Below, piece by piece: positions 42,552 through 53,879 of a stretch of DNA of 64,000 nt (positions within the stretch are counted from its first letter, which is position 1; each line of letters starts with the position of its first letter). Where the stretch lies: positions 2,232,001 through 2,296,000 of the forward strand of contig NC_068558.1 in assembly GCF_022201045.2 (NCBI RefSeq). Direction: 5' to 3'. This DNA comes from Citrus sinensis (lineage: Eukaryota; Streptophyta; Magnoliopsida; Sapindales; Rutaceae). Both the position numbers and the translations under genes were made by a program. Under the pieces are notes generated by a model, which was not told the origin of the DNA, ran no database searches, and saw nothing but the letters and a program-made list of their open reading frames with translations.

Positions 42552-44124
42552 TAATAATAGAGAAGAGTTGAAGAGTAGATTCCATTCATTAGTTATTACT
42601 AGTTTTAAGGCACCAAAGTAAAAGTAAAATAGGGGAGGGAGTGGGTGGGGATGAGGGTTGAGGTTTTGTGTTGAAAAGTTGTCTCTTTATTTTTTTGGTT
42701 TTGGGGGGTTTATATTTCATATTTGAATTTGATTGACTGACTATTGAAGAAGAAAATTGAAATAAGAGAAAGGAGGTGGTGGGCACTGCCACTGGGACAG
42801 TTTGGAGGGTAAGAAAATTGAGTGCCCGGTTCTGTACGAGTGTGGCCGACCCCAGAAGAGAGAAGAGAGAAGAGATTGATGTAATGTAACGATGTCTCAG
42901 AAAGTGAAAAACATTCAATTCAATTGCTTTTCTAACACATATTGCTTAACACCTTTTCTTCAACCATATCTTTATTCATACCTGTGTCAATAATATATTA
43001 TTATTTCCAGCGTAAAGTGTAAAACTATAAATACAATTTTCACGATCGCAATCACAGGTCGCAGCAGTTCCGTATTTTTCAGTTTAGTTTCGGTACAGTT
43101 TCATAAAGTAAGGAGGTCCATTTGATTTGCGGGCAGGCATGGTGATGGGCTGGGCCCATAGCGTCGATCTGAAAATTTAGTCAAGCTGTATGGCCGGCAG
43201 CTGGCAGCTTTCAGCTTCTTTTTTAAGAATCTTTTCAGAAATTTTTGACTTTAAGAGCGAATTTGTTCGGGGGGTTTGTAAACAAACTAGCGATTTGGGT
43301 ACAAGGTCTAGTTTATCGACACATGTGGGTACCGGTGGGAAGTAACCTACAAATAAAAAATACATATTGACTTTTTTAGTTGGGTGGGATATAATAACCA
43401 CTCCACTTTTAAAAAATTTATATTATTTTTAATAATTTTAAATAAAGAAGAAATTTGAATAGTTAATAAATTAGATGGTTATTAAATATTTAAATTTATT
43501 GTACAAAACATAAGTTTGGACAATTTAGTTATTTTATATTAAAAGGGTAAATAATTTAAATTAAAAATATGTTAAAACAATATTAGTGACCAACAATGGC
43601 CAAGAGACTTATATAAAGAAAATTATTTAATTGATTAATTGTTTAAACAATTCTTTATATTAATTTTTTTAAAATAATGTGAAACTTTTTTTAAAAATGA
43701 CGTGGATTTACACTTATTGTGGGGAGTAGAAATATTCCCACCCTTTTCAGTTAGTCGACTTTTACATAAATGTGCATGTACAGTTTTTCTCTCTTGGCGA
43801 TTTGGTTTAACAAAGAGATAACAAAATTTGGGGATTAAAATTAGTATTGTCAAAAATCTTAATGATAGATTAAAGATTTTAATCTAGGTGGGGAAAATTG
43901 AAAACCCATATAATAATAATAATAATAATGTGAGGCTAAGCGTATGAAGTTGACACTGAGATTCAAAGTGACCAACAAAATAACTTCCGCTTGAACAAGT
44001 TTGGTCATGATCGTTGATTATTAAGTGTACTTATTATTGGAAAACAAATAAATAATAAATAAATAAGAACATCGAATTTGAGAATAAAAAGGAGGTTTTT
44101 ATTTAAATATGTTCCATTTGTTCT
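42552..44124. other. 3' flank of QUIRKY and intergenic DNA, no gene seen
   Basis: The first about 350 bp is GT-rich and is likely 3'UTR. The rest is AT-rich with an (AAT)n run near 43909-43930. No coding sequence is supported. Confidence 0.5.
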
Positions 44125-44717
44125 AAAATACCAAATTTATGCCCTATTATACATATACCTCATGAAAGTATAAAAAGTCAAAAATACCCTAAAAAGTCAT
44201 CTATCTATATTTTCTTCCTCTCTCATGGCTTCTACATAATAACATAACCAAAGTCGAGTATACTCGATTTTTTACCTGACTTAATTAAAAGGAAATTTTT
44301 CATTTTAATTTAAGTTGAGTATTCTCGACCAGTTACCAAACTTTCATGAAAAGTCGAGAAATTTTGTTGAATGAATATCGGCCAAGGTTAAATTAAGGTC
44401 GAGTATTCCCGACGCTTTACTCGATTTATGTGAAAAAGTCTAGAATTCTCCAAAAAAAAATTTTATTTCAATTGAAGTTGAGTATCTCGATTATTTACCC
44501 GACTCACATGAAGAAGTCCAGAATTTAAACTGAATTACTAATTGTACATGGTTTCGTTAAAATCGAGTATTTTCGACTATTTAACAGTCTTTGAGGATAT
44601 GAGTTCAGTTTTGTGAGGATTTAATTGAGATTATTTTTGTATTTTCAATGATTTTTTAAAGTATATATGTGTAACACATAAGAGTATTATAATTTAAGAC
44701 ATATATTAGGTATTTTG
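44125..44717. mobile_element. Short non-autonomous element with GTCGAGTA sub-terminal repeats
   Basis: About 590 bp. The ends are imperfect inverted repeats of the form AAATACC-AATTTATG; the same ends bound the 3.3-kb element at 50031-53321. Inside are repeated motifs of the type GTCGAGTATTC, ACTCGATT and TTACCCGACT, and the stretch AAAAGTCAAAAATACCCT...AAGTCATCTATC also occurs near 50079-50115. It is best read as a deletion derivative of the larger element. No clear target duplication was found. Confidence 0.6.
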
Positions 44718-44735
44718 GAGGAAATTGGGTACATG

Positions 44736-45782
44736 TAAAGGTGGCCAGCAGGCCAGGCAGCATGTGGCACGGTACAGGCACGACATGTTTCGGCAAGGCA
44801 TATGGCACGGCACAACACACATGTGGGACGAGCCGGGCTCAGATTTTTGGGCACGTGGGCCTTAAAAGCACGGCACATAATAAGCACACTTTATTGGTGG
44901 GCTAGCACGCGGCTTATGGGCCATCAATAGCACGAGTGACAAAGTATATCAAAGGAAATTTTTTTAATAAAAAGTAAAAATAAAATGTTATGATTTTATA
45001 AATATTTTAAAATTAAAATTTTTAATATATTTTATTAAATTGATTTAAGTCTTAGTTTTAAAATAATTTAATTGTTTTATGTTTATCATTTATTAAATGA
45101 ATAAATAAATATAATAATTTTAATAAATAAAATTATAAATATCATAATTTTATAAATGATATTTCAAAATTTTACGAAAATTAATATTTCATTTATAAAA
45201 TCATAACTTAATTAATGGAGATATGTTTCATTTGTGAATAAATAATTTTCATATTTATACAAAAAAAATTATGAATGAAATATTTTTTATTTTTATGATA
45301 AATTAAAAGTTGCATCTTCATTCAATGGAGTTCAAGTCCAATTATAATATTAATTAATAGTTCAAATAAAATTAGGTGTAATTTGCTTCACTGCAGTTCA
45401 AATAATATTATTGTTTTGTAATTGAATTGGTAATTGTTAAATTAAACATTTAAATATATAATTGTGAAATTGTGATAAACTGATAATAAAATATTAATTG
45501 TTCTCTTAATAGTTAATAGAAATTATTATTATTGTTATTGTTGTTATTGAAAGATGGACTAATGGATTTGAAAAAATACGATAGACACGTGGGCTTAAGC
45601 AAAACACATCACGTATGGGAGTTTAAAAAAACATGTGAGTTTAAAAAAAAAATTGATGGGCCAAAAAAATGGGCTGGACATGGTACGGCCCATCAATTTG
45701 GTGGGCTGAGCATGGCCGTGCCGTGCCGGCCCGTGAATCCTCACAGGCCTTGGTTTGCCGACACGGCCATCGGCCACCTTTA
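44736..45782. mobile_element. Non-autonomous hAT-like element
   Basis: A 1047-bp element with terminal inverted repeats TAAAGGTGGCC / GGCCACCTTTA, followed on both sides by GC-rich sub-terminal sequence built from short CACGGC / GCCGTG and GGGCC / GGCCC motifs around an AT-rich core. The flanking 8-bp repeats GGTACATG (44728-44735) and GGCACATG (45783-45790) differ at one base. An 8-bp target duplication and this kind of end fit the hAT superfamily. It encodes no transposase. Confidence 0.78.
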
Positions 45783-45790
45783 GGCACATG

Positions 45791-46925
45791 CCAAGCAATT
45801 CCCCCAATAAAAAGGCCAAAGAAGAACGGATTTGGTATGACGTACATAAACAATCAATCAAAGCACATCGATCCCTGCTAATGCCTGCATCTGCAAGACT
45901 GCAACGACCTAAACGATTGAGATTCCAGGTCTGAAACTGTAGTCCCATTTAATTTTTCATCAATAAGATGAAGGATAATTCCCAATAATTTATGATCAAT
46001 CAAGCTTGCAGATGGTGATCTCCCTCCCGTCTGTCAAATAGAAGCAACTAGCATCATATACGATCAAATCAAGAGACATCTGACAAGTCCACATTTCATG
46101 TGTCAAAATATACGAAATTAATTACCCAAAAAGAAAAGAAGAATTTTTTATTGCTTTTGAGTTTTGACATAGTTATGGTTCTTCAGTAAAGAATCCAATA
46201 CTTTCCAGGCCTTTCTTGCATGATATTGCTCACAGGTGTATACCTAGTTCCCATGTTGGATTGATTATCGATTGGCTTCAAAAGAAAAACTTAATTTATG
46301 TGTAAAGAGTATGACAACAAATTAGCAAAAGTGCATCGAATTATTATTCAATTAATAAGTAACATGCGACCGCATTCTCGAACCAATTTGAGTACATGCC
46401 CTTTATTTTTATTTTTATTTTTGGAATATTTTGCTCGTACGGTCATACATAATGTATGCCTATAGCTATAACATACATAGGTTTGCTTATTATTAACTTG
46501 ATTTGTCTGATCTTTAATTTGTTTTATTCGCAGTAGTGGAGCCTCAATTAATACAAAAATCCAGTATCTGCTGTGTGTATTGGGTTAATTTTTAATATGG
46601 GAGATTCAGCACAAATAGAAAAAAAATCAATCATCGTGTCAAAAAAAGGCTCCCCGCTTGTCTTGTCTGTTCACTGATCCGAATATGATCAAAGCACGTA
46701 TATACGACTGCTTTTGTTGCTTGTGTGCTTGTTGCTCAAGTTCATGCTTAACAAAGATGGAGGTACAAATTTCAAGTTTTTTTTCCTCCAATTTCAGCAT
46801 ACAAGCTCGATGTGTGCGTGTCTGTGTGTGTATAGCCAAGCCTCGTGCATTTAGATTCTGCCCTCTGTACATTTTCAACTGAGAGTGAAGCTCACTTCTT
46901 GTTGTACATTTCTCTTTCTTTTTTT
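45791..46925. other. Intergenic DNA left of the duplicated block, no gene seen
   Basis: Nothing supported beyond short low-complexity frames. Confidence 0.5.
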
Positions 46926-47244
46926 TTCACCTTTTACAGTTCCATTTCCGGACTGGAATCAAATGACTTAAAAATCTTAAACTTTTCCCGTCTTTTTTTG
47001 GCCTAGCTCCTTATAGAGTCCCTTGTAATTTTAAAAAAAATTGATGTGTCTACAATGGGATGTGACAAAAAGTTATTAAACTTTTAATAGATTCTTGGAA
47101 ATTTCGCTTTATACTTAAGTACTGCATGAGGAAACTTCCTTTTTGACCCTTTCTATCCTCGCCCGATAATAAATCGCCTTGCCACCCAAATCACAATTTG
47201 TTAATAGAAAAGTTTTGAACTCCACTGTTCATAAGATTAAACAA

Positions 47245-48517
47245 ATGAGCAACAGTCCTGGTTTATATATTGATATTGGCAAAAAGGCCAGAGGTTAGTT
47301 ATGTCATCTTCGGTTCTTTAGAATGCTTATTTTTATTAATATACTGAACATTTTACGCTCATATTAATTAATCCTTGCTTGCTTGTTTCTATGCAAGATC
47401 TTCTCTACAAGGATTATGGCGATAAGCAACCAGCAAATCACTTCCGCTACGATTGCGTGGACAGCAATTTTGATGTTTCCTGTCAATGTAATTTATGATG
47501 GCAATGAAGTTTCTCTTTCAATATCTCTCTTGCCCTGTAATGATATCGTCAATTGAAATGCATTACCAATACATATTTGCTTCTTATCAATCCACATATT
47601 GTGGGTTGTTGCATTACGGAATTTACTCAGCTTTTTTGCTTCTCATAGCTGGACATTATCAACTTACGATCTTATTGAATATAATGATCTGAACTTTTAC
47701 AGGTGATGCTATTGTGCCTGGACTGAGTACAGCTTTTAGATCTATCATTCCTGATTCTGGCGGGGTAAATTTTCTCAACTTAATTCTATCAGAATTATTG
47801 TGTCTCAATGATTTTTCGTTTGGTGTGATGTTATATGTATTTGTACAATGCTTAACCACAGGTGGAACTGCGATACTTGCATGACTATGCTGGGTTTACT
47901 GCAGGCATTGGGTTGAAGGCAGGCCGCCATAACCACCTTCAGTCGGTAGGACTTGACCGCATTGTAAAGTTTTCGGTTGTCGCAGGAAACACTGTTCTTT
48001 CTCTTGGGACCGATGCAGCGTTTGACATATCAACAAGGACTTTCAGCAATTACAATGCTGGCTTGAGCTTCAACACTGCCTTGTTCAATGCTTCCGTGAA
48101 CTTGTAAGCAATCTTACGAGAATCAATTGGTTCATTTCCAATTTTTTTTATTGATTATCAACTAAGCTTTTCTAGTAATGCAGGAACGACAAGCTTGAAA
48201 ACTTAAGAGCTTCTTATTATCAAGAACTGGTCCCTCTGACCAGGACTGCCGTTGCAGCAGAGTTGAAGCATAGCTTTTCTAATCACAGGAGTATTTCCGA
48301 TAACATTCCCATTCCAACCAGCTTGACAGTTGGTTTCCAGCACGGGCTGTTTCCTTCTACATTGGTGAAGGTCCGTGTCAACACTAATGGCAAGGTGGGT
48401 GCTCATGTTCAGCAGTCCTTCTGGCAAAAGTTCTCTATAGCTGTTTCTGGAGAGACTGATATAAGGGCCTCAAGCTGGATTCCCAATGTAAGATTCGGTA
48501 TGGCATTCAGTTCCTAG
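47245..48517 (+). CDS. Short VDAC-type (mitochondrial porin family) protein
   Basis: Five exons: 47245-47293, 47398-47487, 47703-47764, 47862-48103 and 48184-48517. They give 777 nt, 258 residues, in continuous frame. Family features are the N-terminal helix MSNSPGLYIDIGKKARDLLY, then VELRYLHDYAGFTAGIGLK, FSNYNAGLSFNTALFNASV, LRASYYQELVPLTRTAVAAE, FPSTLVKVRVNTNGKVGAHV and VSGETDIRASSWIPNVRFGM. VDACs form the voltage-gated anion channel of the outer mitochondrial membrane. Compared with ordinary plant VDACs (about 275 residues), about 30 residues are missing between the N-terminal helix and the YLHDYAG strand. Exons 2-3 encode a divergent segment (NHFRYDCVDSNFDVSCQC) where beta strands 2-4 would be. 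The usual C-terminal lysine-proline is also absent. The neighbouring pseudogene has the same layout, so this is an inherited subfamily trait. Whether it forms a normal 19-strand pore is doubtful. Confidence 0.85.
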
Positions 48518-48916
48518 AATAAACTCCATCTCTAAGTCAGAAGATTACATTTATATCATTTATTAAATGTTGTACTAGATAAATGGGTGCCTTCATGTTT
48601 AAAATTTCAAGTGAACTGATGAGATGGTTTCTGCACAAGTATTTTGAGGAACTATGATTTGAACTCCGCATAATTTTTAAGACTGAGAAGTGAAAGTAGT
48701 TGGAAAATTGACAGATACAAGCATCTTTCATCAAGAACATTTCATATCTTGTTGAATGTCATGTGCCCAGTAACTGTGTTACATAACAATTAATGAACAA
48801 ATTGACAACCGTAATTAGCCAAGAACAGAACACGTGCAAACTTGACAATAAAACAATAATAATCGTACTTGTCTTAACACAAAACTATGTGAATCCAAAT
48901 AAAAGGTAACACGTCA
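48518..48916. other. Spacer between porin and HIR remnant, duplicated
   Basis: Aligns in patches with 57470-57832, the spacer between the dead porin and the live HIR gene. No gene. Confidence 0.6.
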
Positions 48917-49130
48917 CTGGTGTTGAGAAGCCTGCTACATCTCTAACAGCAGAATGTCCATGGGGAATAAAGACTGCAGAGGATGTAGAAGGGCCTCAAT
49001 TTCCTTCAAGGTGTCGAAGTTTAGTACCCAATACTTTATTGAGATCATCCTTTAAATACATCCTTTGCCGTGGTTCCTGGAGCACTGACAGAGAATCCCA
49101 GCACACTGTCGGTGGCGAGCAATACCACGC
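48917..49130 (-). pseudogene. HIR gene remnant (3' end of the last exon only)
   Basis: Matches the C-terminal coding end of the HIR gene at 57831-58189. Shared blocks on the + strand include ACTGGTGTTGAGA, GCTACATCTCTAAC, TCCATGGGGAATAAAGAC, CCTTTGCCGTGGTTCCTGGA and CCCAGCACACTGTC. Internal deletions and insertions break the frame, and nothing upstream of this (earlier exons) is found to the right. It encodes no usable protein. It shows that copy 1 of the segment once carried HIR too. Confidence 0.85.
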
Positions 49131-50030
49131 GTTAATTTCAGTCCACCGTAAATTTAATTTATTATGTCCGCTGGTTCGTGTGGGAGTCTTTTTATTCTCC
49201 TTTTGGTTTTAAATTTTAGTAGTGTTTGTAATTATATTTTGTGGTTAGGCATTGGCTTAATTTGCGCTTGAGTTTTAAATATTTTATAATATTTAAATTG
49301 AATATGATCTTATATTTATGTCTAAATGGCGATGTATTATTGGTTATTGTTTTTTTTTTTCGAGTAATACATGATATTACTTACATATACATATACATCA
49401 CCATCTATAAAATTTTATTGAGATCATGTATTTAAAAGACGAAGAATGACTAATAATATATCGCCGCCATAAAGACGTATTGGTATTTTCCTAAAAATAT
49501 CGTTTCCGCCATGCCTTTCTTTGGTTAATTGTGTTTGGCTGCTGCTGGTGGTGGCAAAATTGGAGGGAAAAGACGAACCATTTACTGCCAATTACACCTC
49601 TATCCATCATACCAACCGTCTTTAACTTTTATCTTTATGTTTGGCGTAGCCAGAATTAACCCATAGTCATTTAATAAATAAATTTAAACTTTTAATTAAA
49701 ATTACAGATTTACATTTTAGTTATTATACATAAAGTTTAATTTCCGATATATGTATATTTAACAAGATATTTTAGAAGCCATTGTTTCATAATTTAAATT
49801 TATTAAATATGTTATGAAATTATTTCTAAAATTGAATATTTCAAAACCTAATGTAGAAATAATTTCAAAAATTCTCTGATTACCAGAAAATTATTATCCC
49901 AAATAGATACAGACGTTCTCTTTGGTCTTTGGATCGGCGAGAAATTTGAAAACACGTCTTTTTATTCACTCAATCTTCACTCAGCCAGATAACATCATGT
50001 TTTTTATTTCAATTTTGCCTCATTTAGCCA
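49131..50030. other. AT-rich gap before the MuDR-type element
   Basis: No gene or clear repeat seen. Confidence 0.45.
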
Positions 50031-50489
50031 TAAATACTAAATATATACCCCATTACATTCATATGCCCCCACGGAGAAAAAAGTCAAAAATACCCTTAAA
50101 AAACCATCTATCAACATTTCCTTACCTCATCATTTTAGATACTTTCTCACTCCTCGCAATTCTTCCTTTCTTATGGTTTTCTCCCCTCTCATCAATTCAT
50201 CTCTTACCTCTAAAACAAATTTTTTTGATAAACATAAACTCTTGAAAAAAAAAAACCTTAAAAATATGTGCATTGTCAAATGGTGAATAAATTATGTTTG
50301 AAATATAAATATTTTGTATACTTACAGTTTGATTTGACTTTATTACAAGTAAATTTACTGATGATTTATGAATTTGTGATAGTAAATTATTCATTTCAGT
50401 CTAGCACACACACAGAGTACTGTATAAAATGTAGAATTTAAGACCAAACATTTAATTTAAGTTTTAGGATTGAAAAATGATTTCAGGAA

Positions 50490-51250
50490 CAGGTCGAGTA
50501 CAAAGTTGGGTAAGTCGAGTAAGAAATGGAGTAAAGGAGTTTATTAAGTCAAGCAAGGAAATCAAGTAAGTCGAGTATCTAGTCTTGTAAAAATTGTAAC
50601 TAATCAAGTAAGTATGATGTAAGTCGGGTAGAAAGTCGAGAAATATGTCGAATAATAGTAAGCTTAGTAGTAAAGTATAAGTCAAGTTAAGTCAAGTAAT
50701 TAGTCAAGTAGTATAGAATAATTTTGATAACTAGTGGAATAGGTCACTGAACAAATCGAGTAAAAGTCAAGTAAGTTTATGAATAAGTCAAGTATGAATC
50801 GAGTAAGTCTATTAAATAAGTTGGGTATTAATTTTAAGTTTTTTGAACATGTCGAGGAGCCGAGTGATTTTTTGAACAAGTTTACTAGTTGAGTAAACCC
50901 AAAGTAACTCTTTGAACAAAGTAAGAATTTTGATCACGTCAAGTAAAAGTCGCTACGTTGAGCAAATCTTTTAACCAAGTAAGTCTTTTGAAAAAGTCAA
51001 GTATTAATTATTTTAAGTTGTTTGAATAAGAGAAGTAAGTCTTTTGAACATGTCAAGTATGAGTCAAATAAGTCTTTTGAATAAGTCGAGTACAAAATGA
51101 AATAAATCTTTTGAACATGTTGAGTATTAACTATTTTAAATTGTTTGAACAAGTCAAATAAGTCTTTTGATCACATTGAATAAGAGTCGAGTAAGAAGGT
51201 CGAGTAAGTTATTTGAACAAGTTGAGTAAGTTAATTAAATAAGTGGAATA
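50490..51250. repeat. Degenerate GTCGAGTAAGTC / TTTTGAACAAGTC repeat array
   Basis: About 760 bp of irregular repeats built from AAGTCGAGTAAGT and CTTTTGAACAAGTC-like units, variable in spacing and quality. The GTCGAGTA core is also the sub-terminal motif of the element, so the array probably grew by slippage within its end. Confidence 0.8.
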
Positions 51251-52034
51251 AGTCTTGTAGTGTAATTTTATTCAACTATTTTAATAATTTTTTTGCTAAA
51301 ATTTTTTAATGATGACAGTGCCATCACTCATCAATGGCAATCGTACGTGTTCCCATCATTTTTAACAATGAATGGACTTAGGAAAATGATGGTTTTATTC
51401 CTGACCATTTTCGCAATGGAAATGAATCAGAACACAAACTTATCTCAACACTCAGGTTGACGTGGAAAACAAACCAATCGAGATCCATCTTCGTGTGGAG
51501 AACACAATACTACCGGATCATGAAGCACCAGCTGATAGTCTACTAGTGTTGACTGTGACCAGCCATGCTCTTGGAAGAACTATTTTCCAAGACAAAGTTT
51601 ACTTGATAGTACTAATTCAATTTGCATGAATGATTTATTCCTCATTGTCGACGATTTAGCATCAAACGAGGTTGGTGATGGCAGCAACAGATTTGTGGAA
51701 AGACAACAATTTTCTTTTAAAGAGATCTTGTGAGGCATGCTCAGTACATATGCTGTAACAAATAAATTTGGATATGAAAGTTTAAGTCTGGCAAGGATAA
51801 AATTTTCGTCACTTGCCTGGATAAAAACTGTAAACGGCATCTTCATGTCGTTAAGGTGAATGATTGTGGTATGTTGTCTTTAAAAGGTGGCATTGTGGAG
51901 TTTTTGGGTCATGTCTTGAGTGCTTGGAGTAAGTGAAAGACTATACTAAGTCACTGTATAAAGATTTCCTTACTGAAATTGTATACTGATGATTTTGCTA
52001 GTTGTTATGAGATGACATTATATTTATAGCATTA

Positions 52035-52768
52035 TTATTTCCCCCGAGTCAAACCCCGAAAATCCCACAAAACGACGTCATTTCATTTTGATCTTTTTCC
52101 TTTTAATTTCAGATGCAAGCGCTGTGTCGAGCAATCCGTTTCAATCCAAACGATGTTGTTCTCCTTCAATTCGTTTCAAAGCACATGACGTGTTCTCCTT
52201 CAATCTATTTCAAGCACATGAGTGCGAGCATATGCTTTGTTCTTCAATTTCCTTTCAACCACAACACTCCAATTACAAAACCTTAAGTACATAACTCCTA
52301 AATTGCAAAACCCCAACTAGTTCCTCAAAATTAAGTGCAGAACCCCTAAATTGCAAAACCCCAACTAGTTCCTCAAAGTTGAGTGCAGAACCCCTAAATT
52401 GCAAAACCCCAACTGGTTCTTCAAAGTTAGTTTCAATTTGTATTTGGGCTTTGGCATAAGGTAACGTATTGATTCCTCAATGTTTACTTTACTTGAATCT
52501 TGAGCTGGTTCGTGTGATGGTTGTGGTCCGTCATCTGTGGCTTGCGTGATGACTATGAGTTGTGAGCGACGACAATTGTGGCTGGAGAACTCGAGAAATG
52601 CTGAGATTGCAGATTTTGTGGTTGTGAAAGTTGATTCAAAATGGTTCGTTTAGGCTTCATCAAAATGAAAGGAAAAAAGTGTTAATTCCAAACGGTGTGT
52701 TTTCATTTTAATCAAAATGGTGAGTTTCAATTCGGGGCTTGAGTCGAGGCGCAAGTTGGGGGAAATAA
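52035..52768. mobile_element. Inverted-repeat insert within the MuDR-type element
   Basis: About 734 bp with inverted ends TTATTTCCCCC / GGGGGAAATAA, continued by the looser pairs CGAGTCAAACCCCGAA / GGGGCTTGAGTCGAG and ACGTCATTTCATTTTGAT / ATTTTAATCAAAATGGT. No transposase and no clear target duplication. It is probably a separate, younger, non-autonomous element, although an internal foldback of the host element is possible. Confidence 0.55.
52291..52437. repeat. 48-bp tandem repeat, three copies
   Basis: CCTAAATTGCAAAACCCCAA begins near 52297, 52345 and 52393, a period of 48 bp. The units are almost identical, so the expansion is recent. Non-coding. Confidence 0.9.
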
Positions 52769-53321
52769 CTTTTTCCTTATATTTAATGTTTGTTGGTTAA
52801 TTTATGGTTGTTGCAAATACTATTATTTTTTAATGCTTATTACATATCTTAAAAGATGATTACTTACTAAAGCTAAAGTCGCGTATTCTGGACTCATTAC
52901 CCGGCTTCTATGGAAAAGTCTCGAATTTTTTGAGAAATTTAATTGGTCGTGGTTCAATTAAATTCAAGTATACTTAACTCGTTATCCGACTTTCATGAAA
53001 GAAGTCGAGAATTTTTCAGTGGACTTAATTGATTATGGTTTAACTAAAGTCGAGTATACTCAACTCATTACTTAATTTGATTAAAGAAGTTAAGAATTTT
53101 TTTTCAGAGAACTTAATCATCGTGGTTCATTTTAAGTCGAGTATTCTTAACTTGTTATCTAACTTACATGAAAGAAGTTGAAAATATTGATCTTGCTCGA
53201 CTTCAAGATATCAGTTCAATTTTGTGAAGATTTAATTAAAAATATTTTCATATTTTTCCTTTTTTTAAGTATATATGTGAAAATTAAAGAGTGTAACAAT
53301 TGAAGCATATTTTGGGTATTA

Positions 53322-53879
53322 CTAATGAGCAACCACAAGAAAGAGAATATATCCCAAAAAAAAAAATATGGTGAAAGAAATTTTGAGAATAAAGTTGTGT
53401 GGCGAGTGGAGGAAGTCGGTTTGCGCCAGTTTCCCATCACTTGCTGTATAATTTTAAGTTGAAATAAGCGCACCAACTTTTGTTCATCAGTTTGTTGTAT
53501 TTACTATCTTTAGCTTCCCATTCTCTAATTTTAATGCCTTCAACACTTAACTTTTTTTTTTGGTTTTTATTTCCTTCTCTCTCTCAGGTCTTCTGTATAA
53601 AGATGACCTGGAACAATCCACCACTAACGGTAACTTTTTTACTTTTTAACAAATTACCAACACGAGCTCTTAGGAGTCTGCCAGTGATTTTCAATCATTT
53701 TTTTAGTCGTTCATCCGTGGTCTAATTTTGGAGAGACAGTGGCTTAAAAAATGAATTTAATCTTTCCTCACCCTACCTTCAAATCAAAAGAGTGAAAAAA
53801 TAAATATTGTCTTGTAGAATTTTATCTTTTTTTTTATATTGCCCTGTCAGATTTATGATTTTTCTGTTTGAAATTTTTT
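53322..53879. other. Gap between DNA transposon and LTR fossil
   Basis: No gene seen. Contains short poly-T tracts. Confidence 0.45.

Larger units (their letters stand above)
46930..49130. repeat. Segmental duplication, copy 1 (porin kept, HIR lost)
   Basis: Aligns with about 54835-58100 in the same orientation and gene order. The upstream porin flank (AATAGAAAAGTTTTGAAC), all five porin exons and introns, the intergenic spacer (GATAAATGGGTGC, GAACTGATGAGAT, AAGTAGTTGGAAAATTGACA) and the 3' end of a HIR gene are all recognisable. Both limits are approximate because similarity fades. Confidence 0.8.
50031..53321 (+). mobile_element. Decayed MuDR/Mutator-like DNA transposon (about 3.3 kb)
   Basis: Bounded by the same imperfect inverted ends as the 590-bp element at 44125-44717 (AAATACTAAATATATACC on the left; the complement of the right end reads TAATACCCAAAATATGC). 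Sub-terminal DNA carries the same AAGTCGAGTATNCTC motifs. Inside, near 51730-51870 (+), two adjacent frames give a recognisable Mutator transposase N-terminal stretch: TYAVTNKFGYES, then SGKDKIFVTCLDKNCKRHLH, with the C-x6-C-type pair that precedes the MULE domain. The frame changes between these pieces, there are stops upstream, and no catalytic domain follows, so the element cannot encode transposase. A GTCGAGTAAGTC array, a 48-bp tandem repeat and a further inverted-repeat insert occupy the rest. No target duplication was identified. Confidence 0.65.

Noticed and set aside
45532-45948. Overlapping open frames on both strands (83 to 117 codons)
   Set aside because: They fall on the GC-rich sub-terminal repeats of the hAT-like element; open frames on both strands are expected there by composition.
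50490-51250. CRISPR-like appearance of regularly recurring GTCGAGTAAGTC units
   Set aside because: Units are irregular in length and spacing, spacers are not unique, and the DNA is clearly plant nuclear; it is a degenerate tandem array in a transposon.
51580-51846. 88-codon minus-strand open frame
   Set aside because: It is antisense to the Mutator transposase remnant on the plus strand, which has the recognisable family motif.
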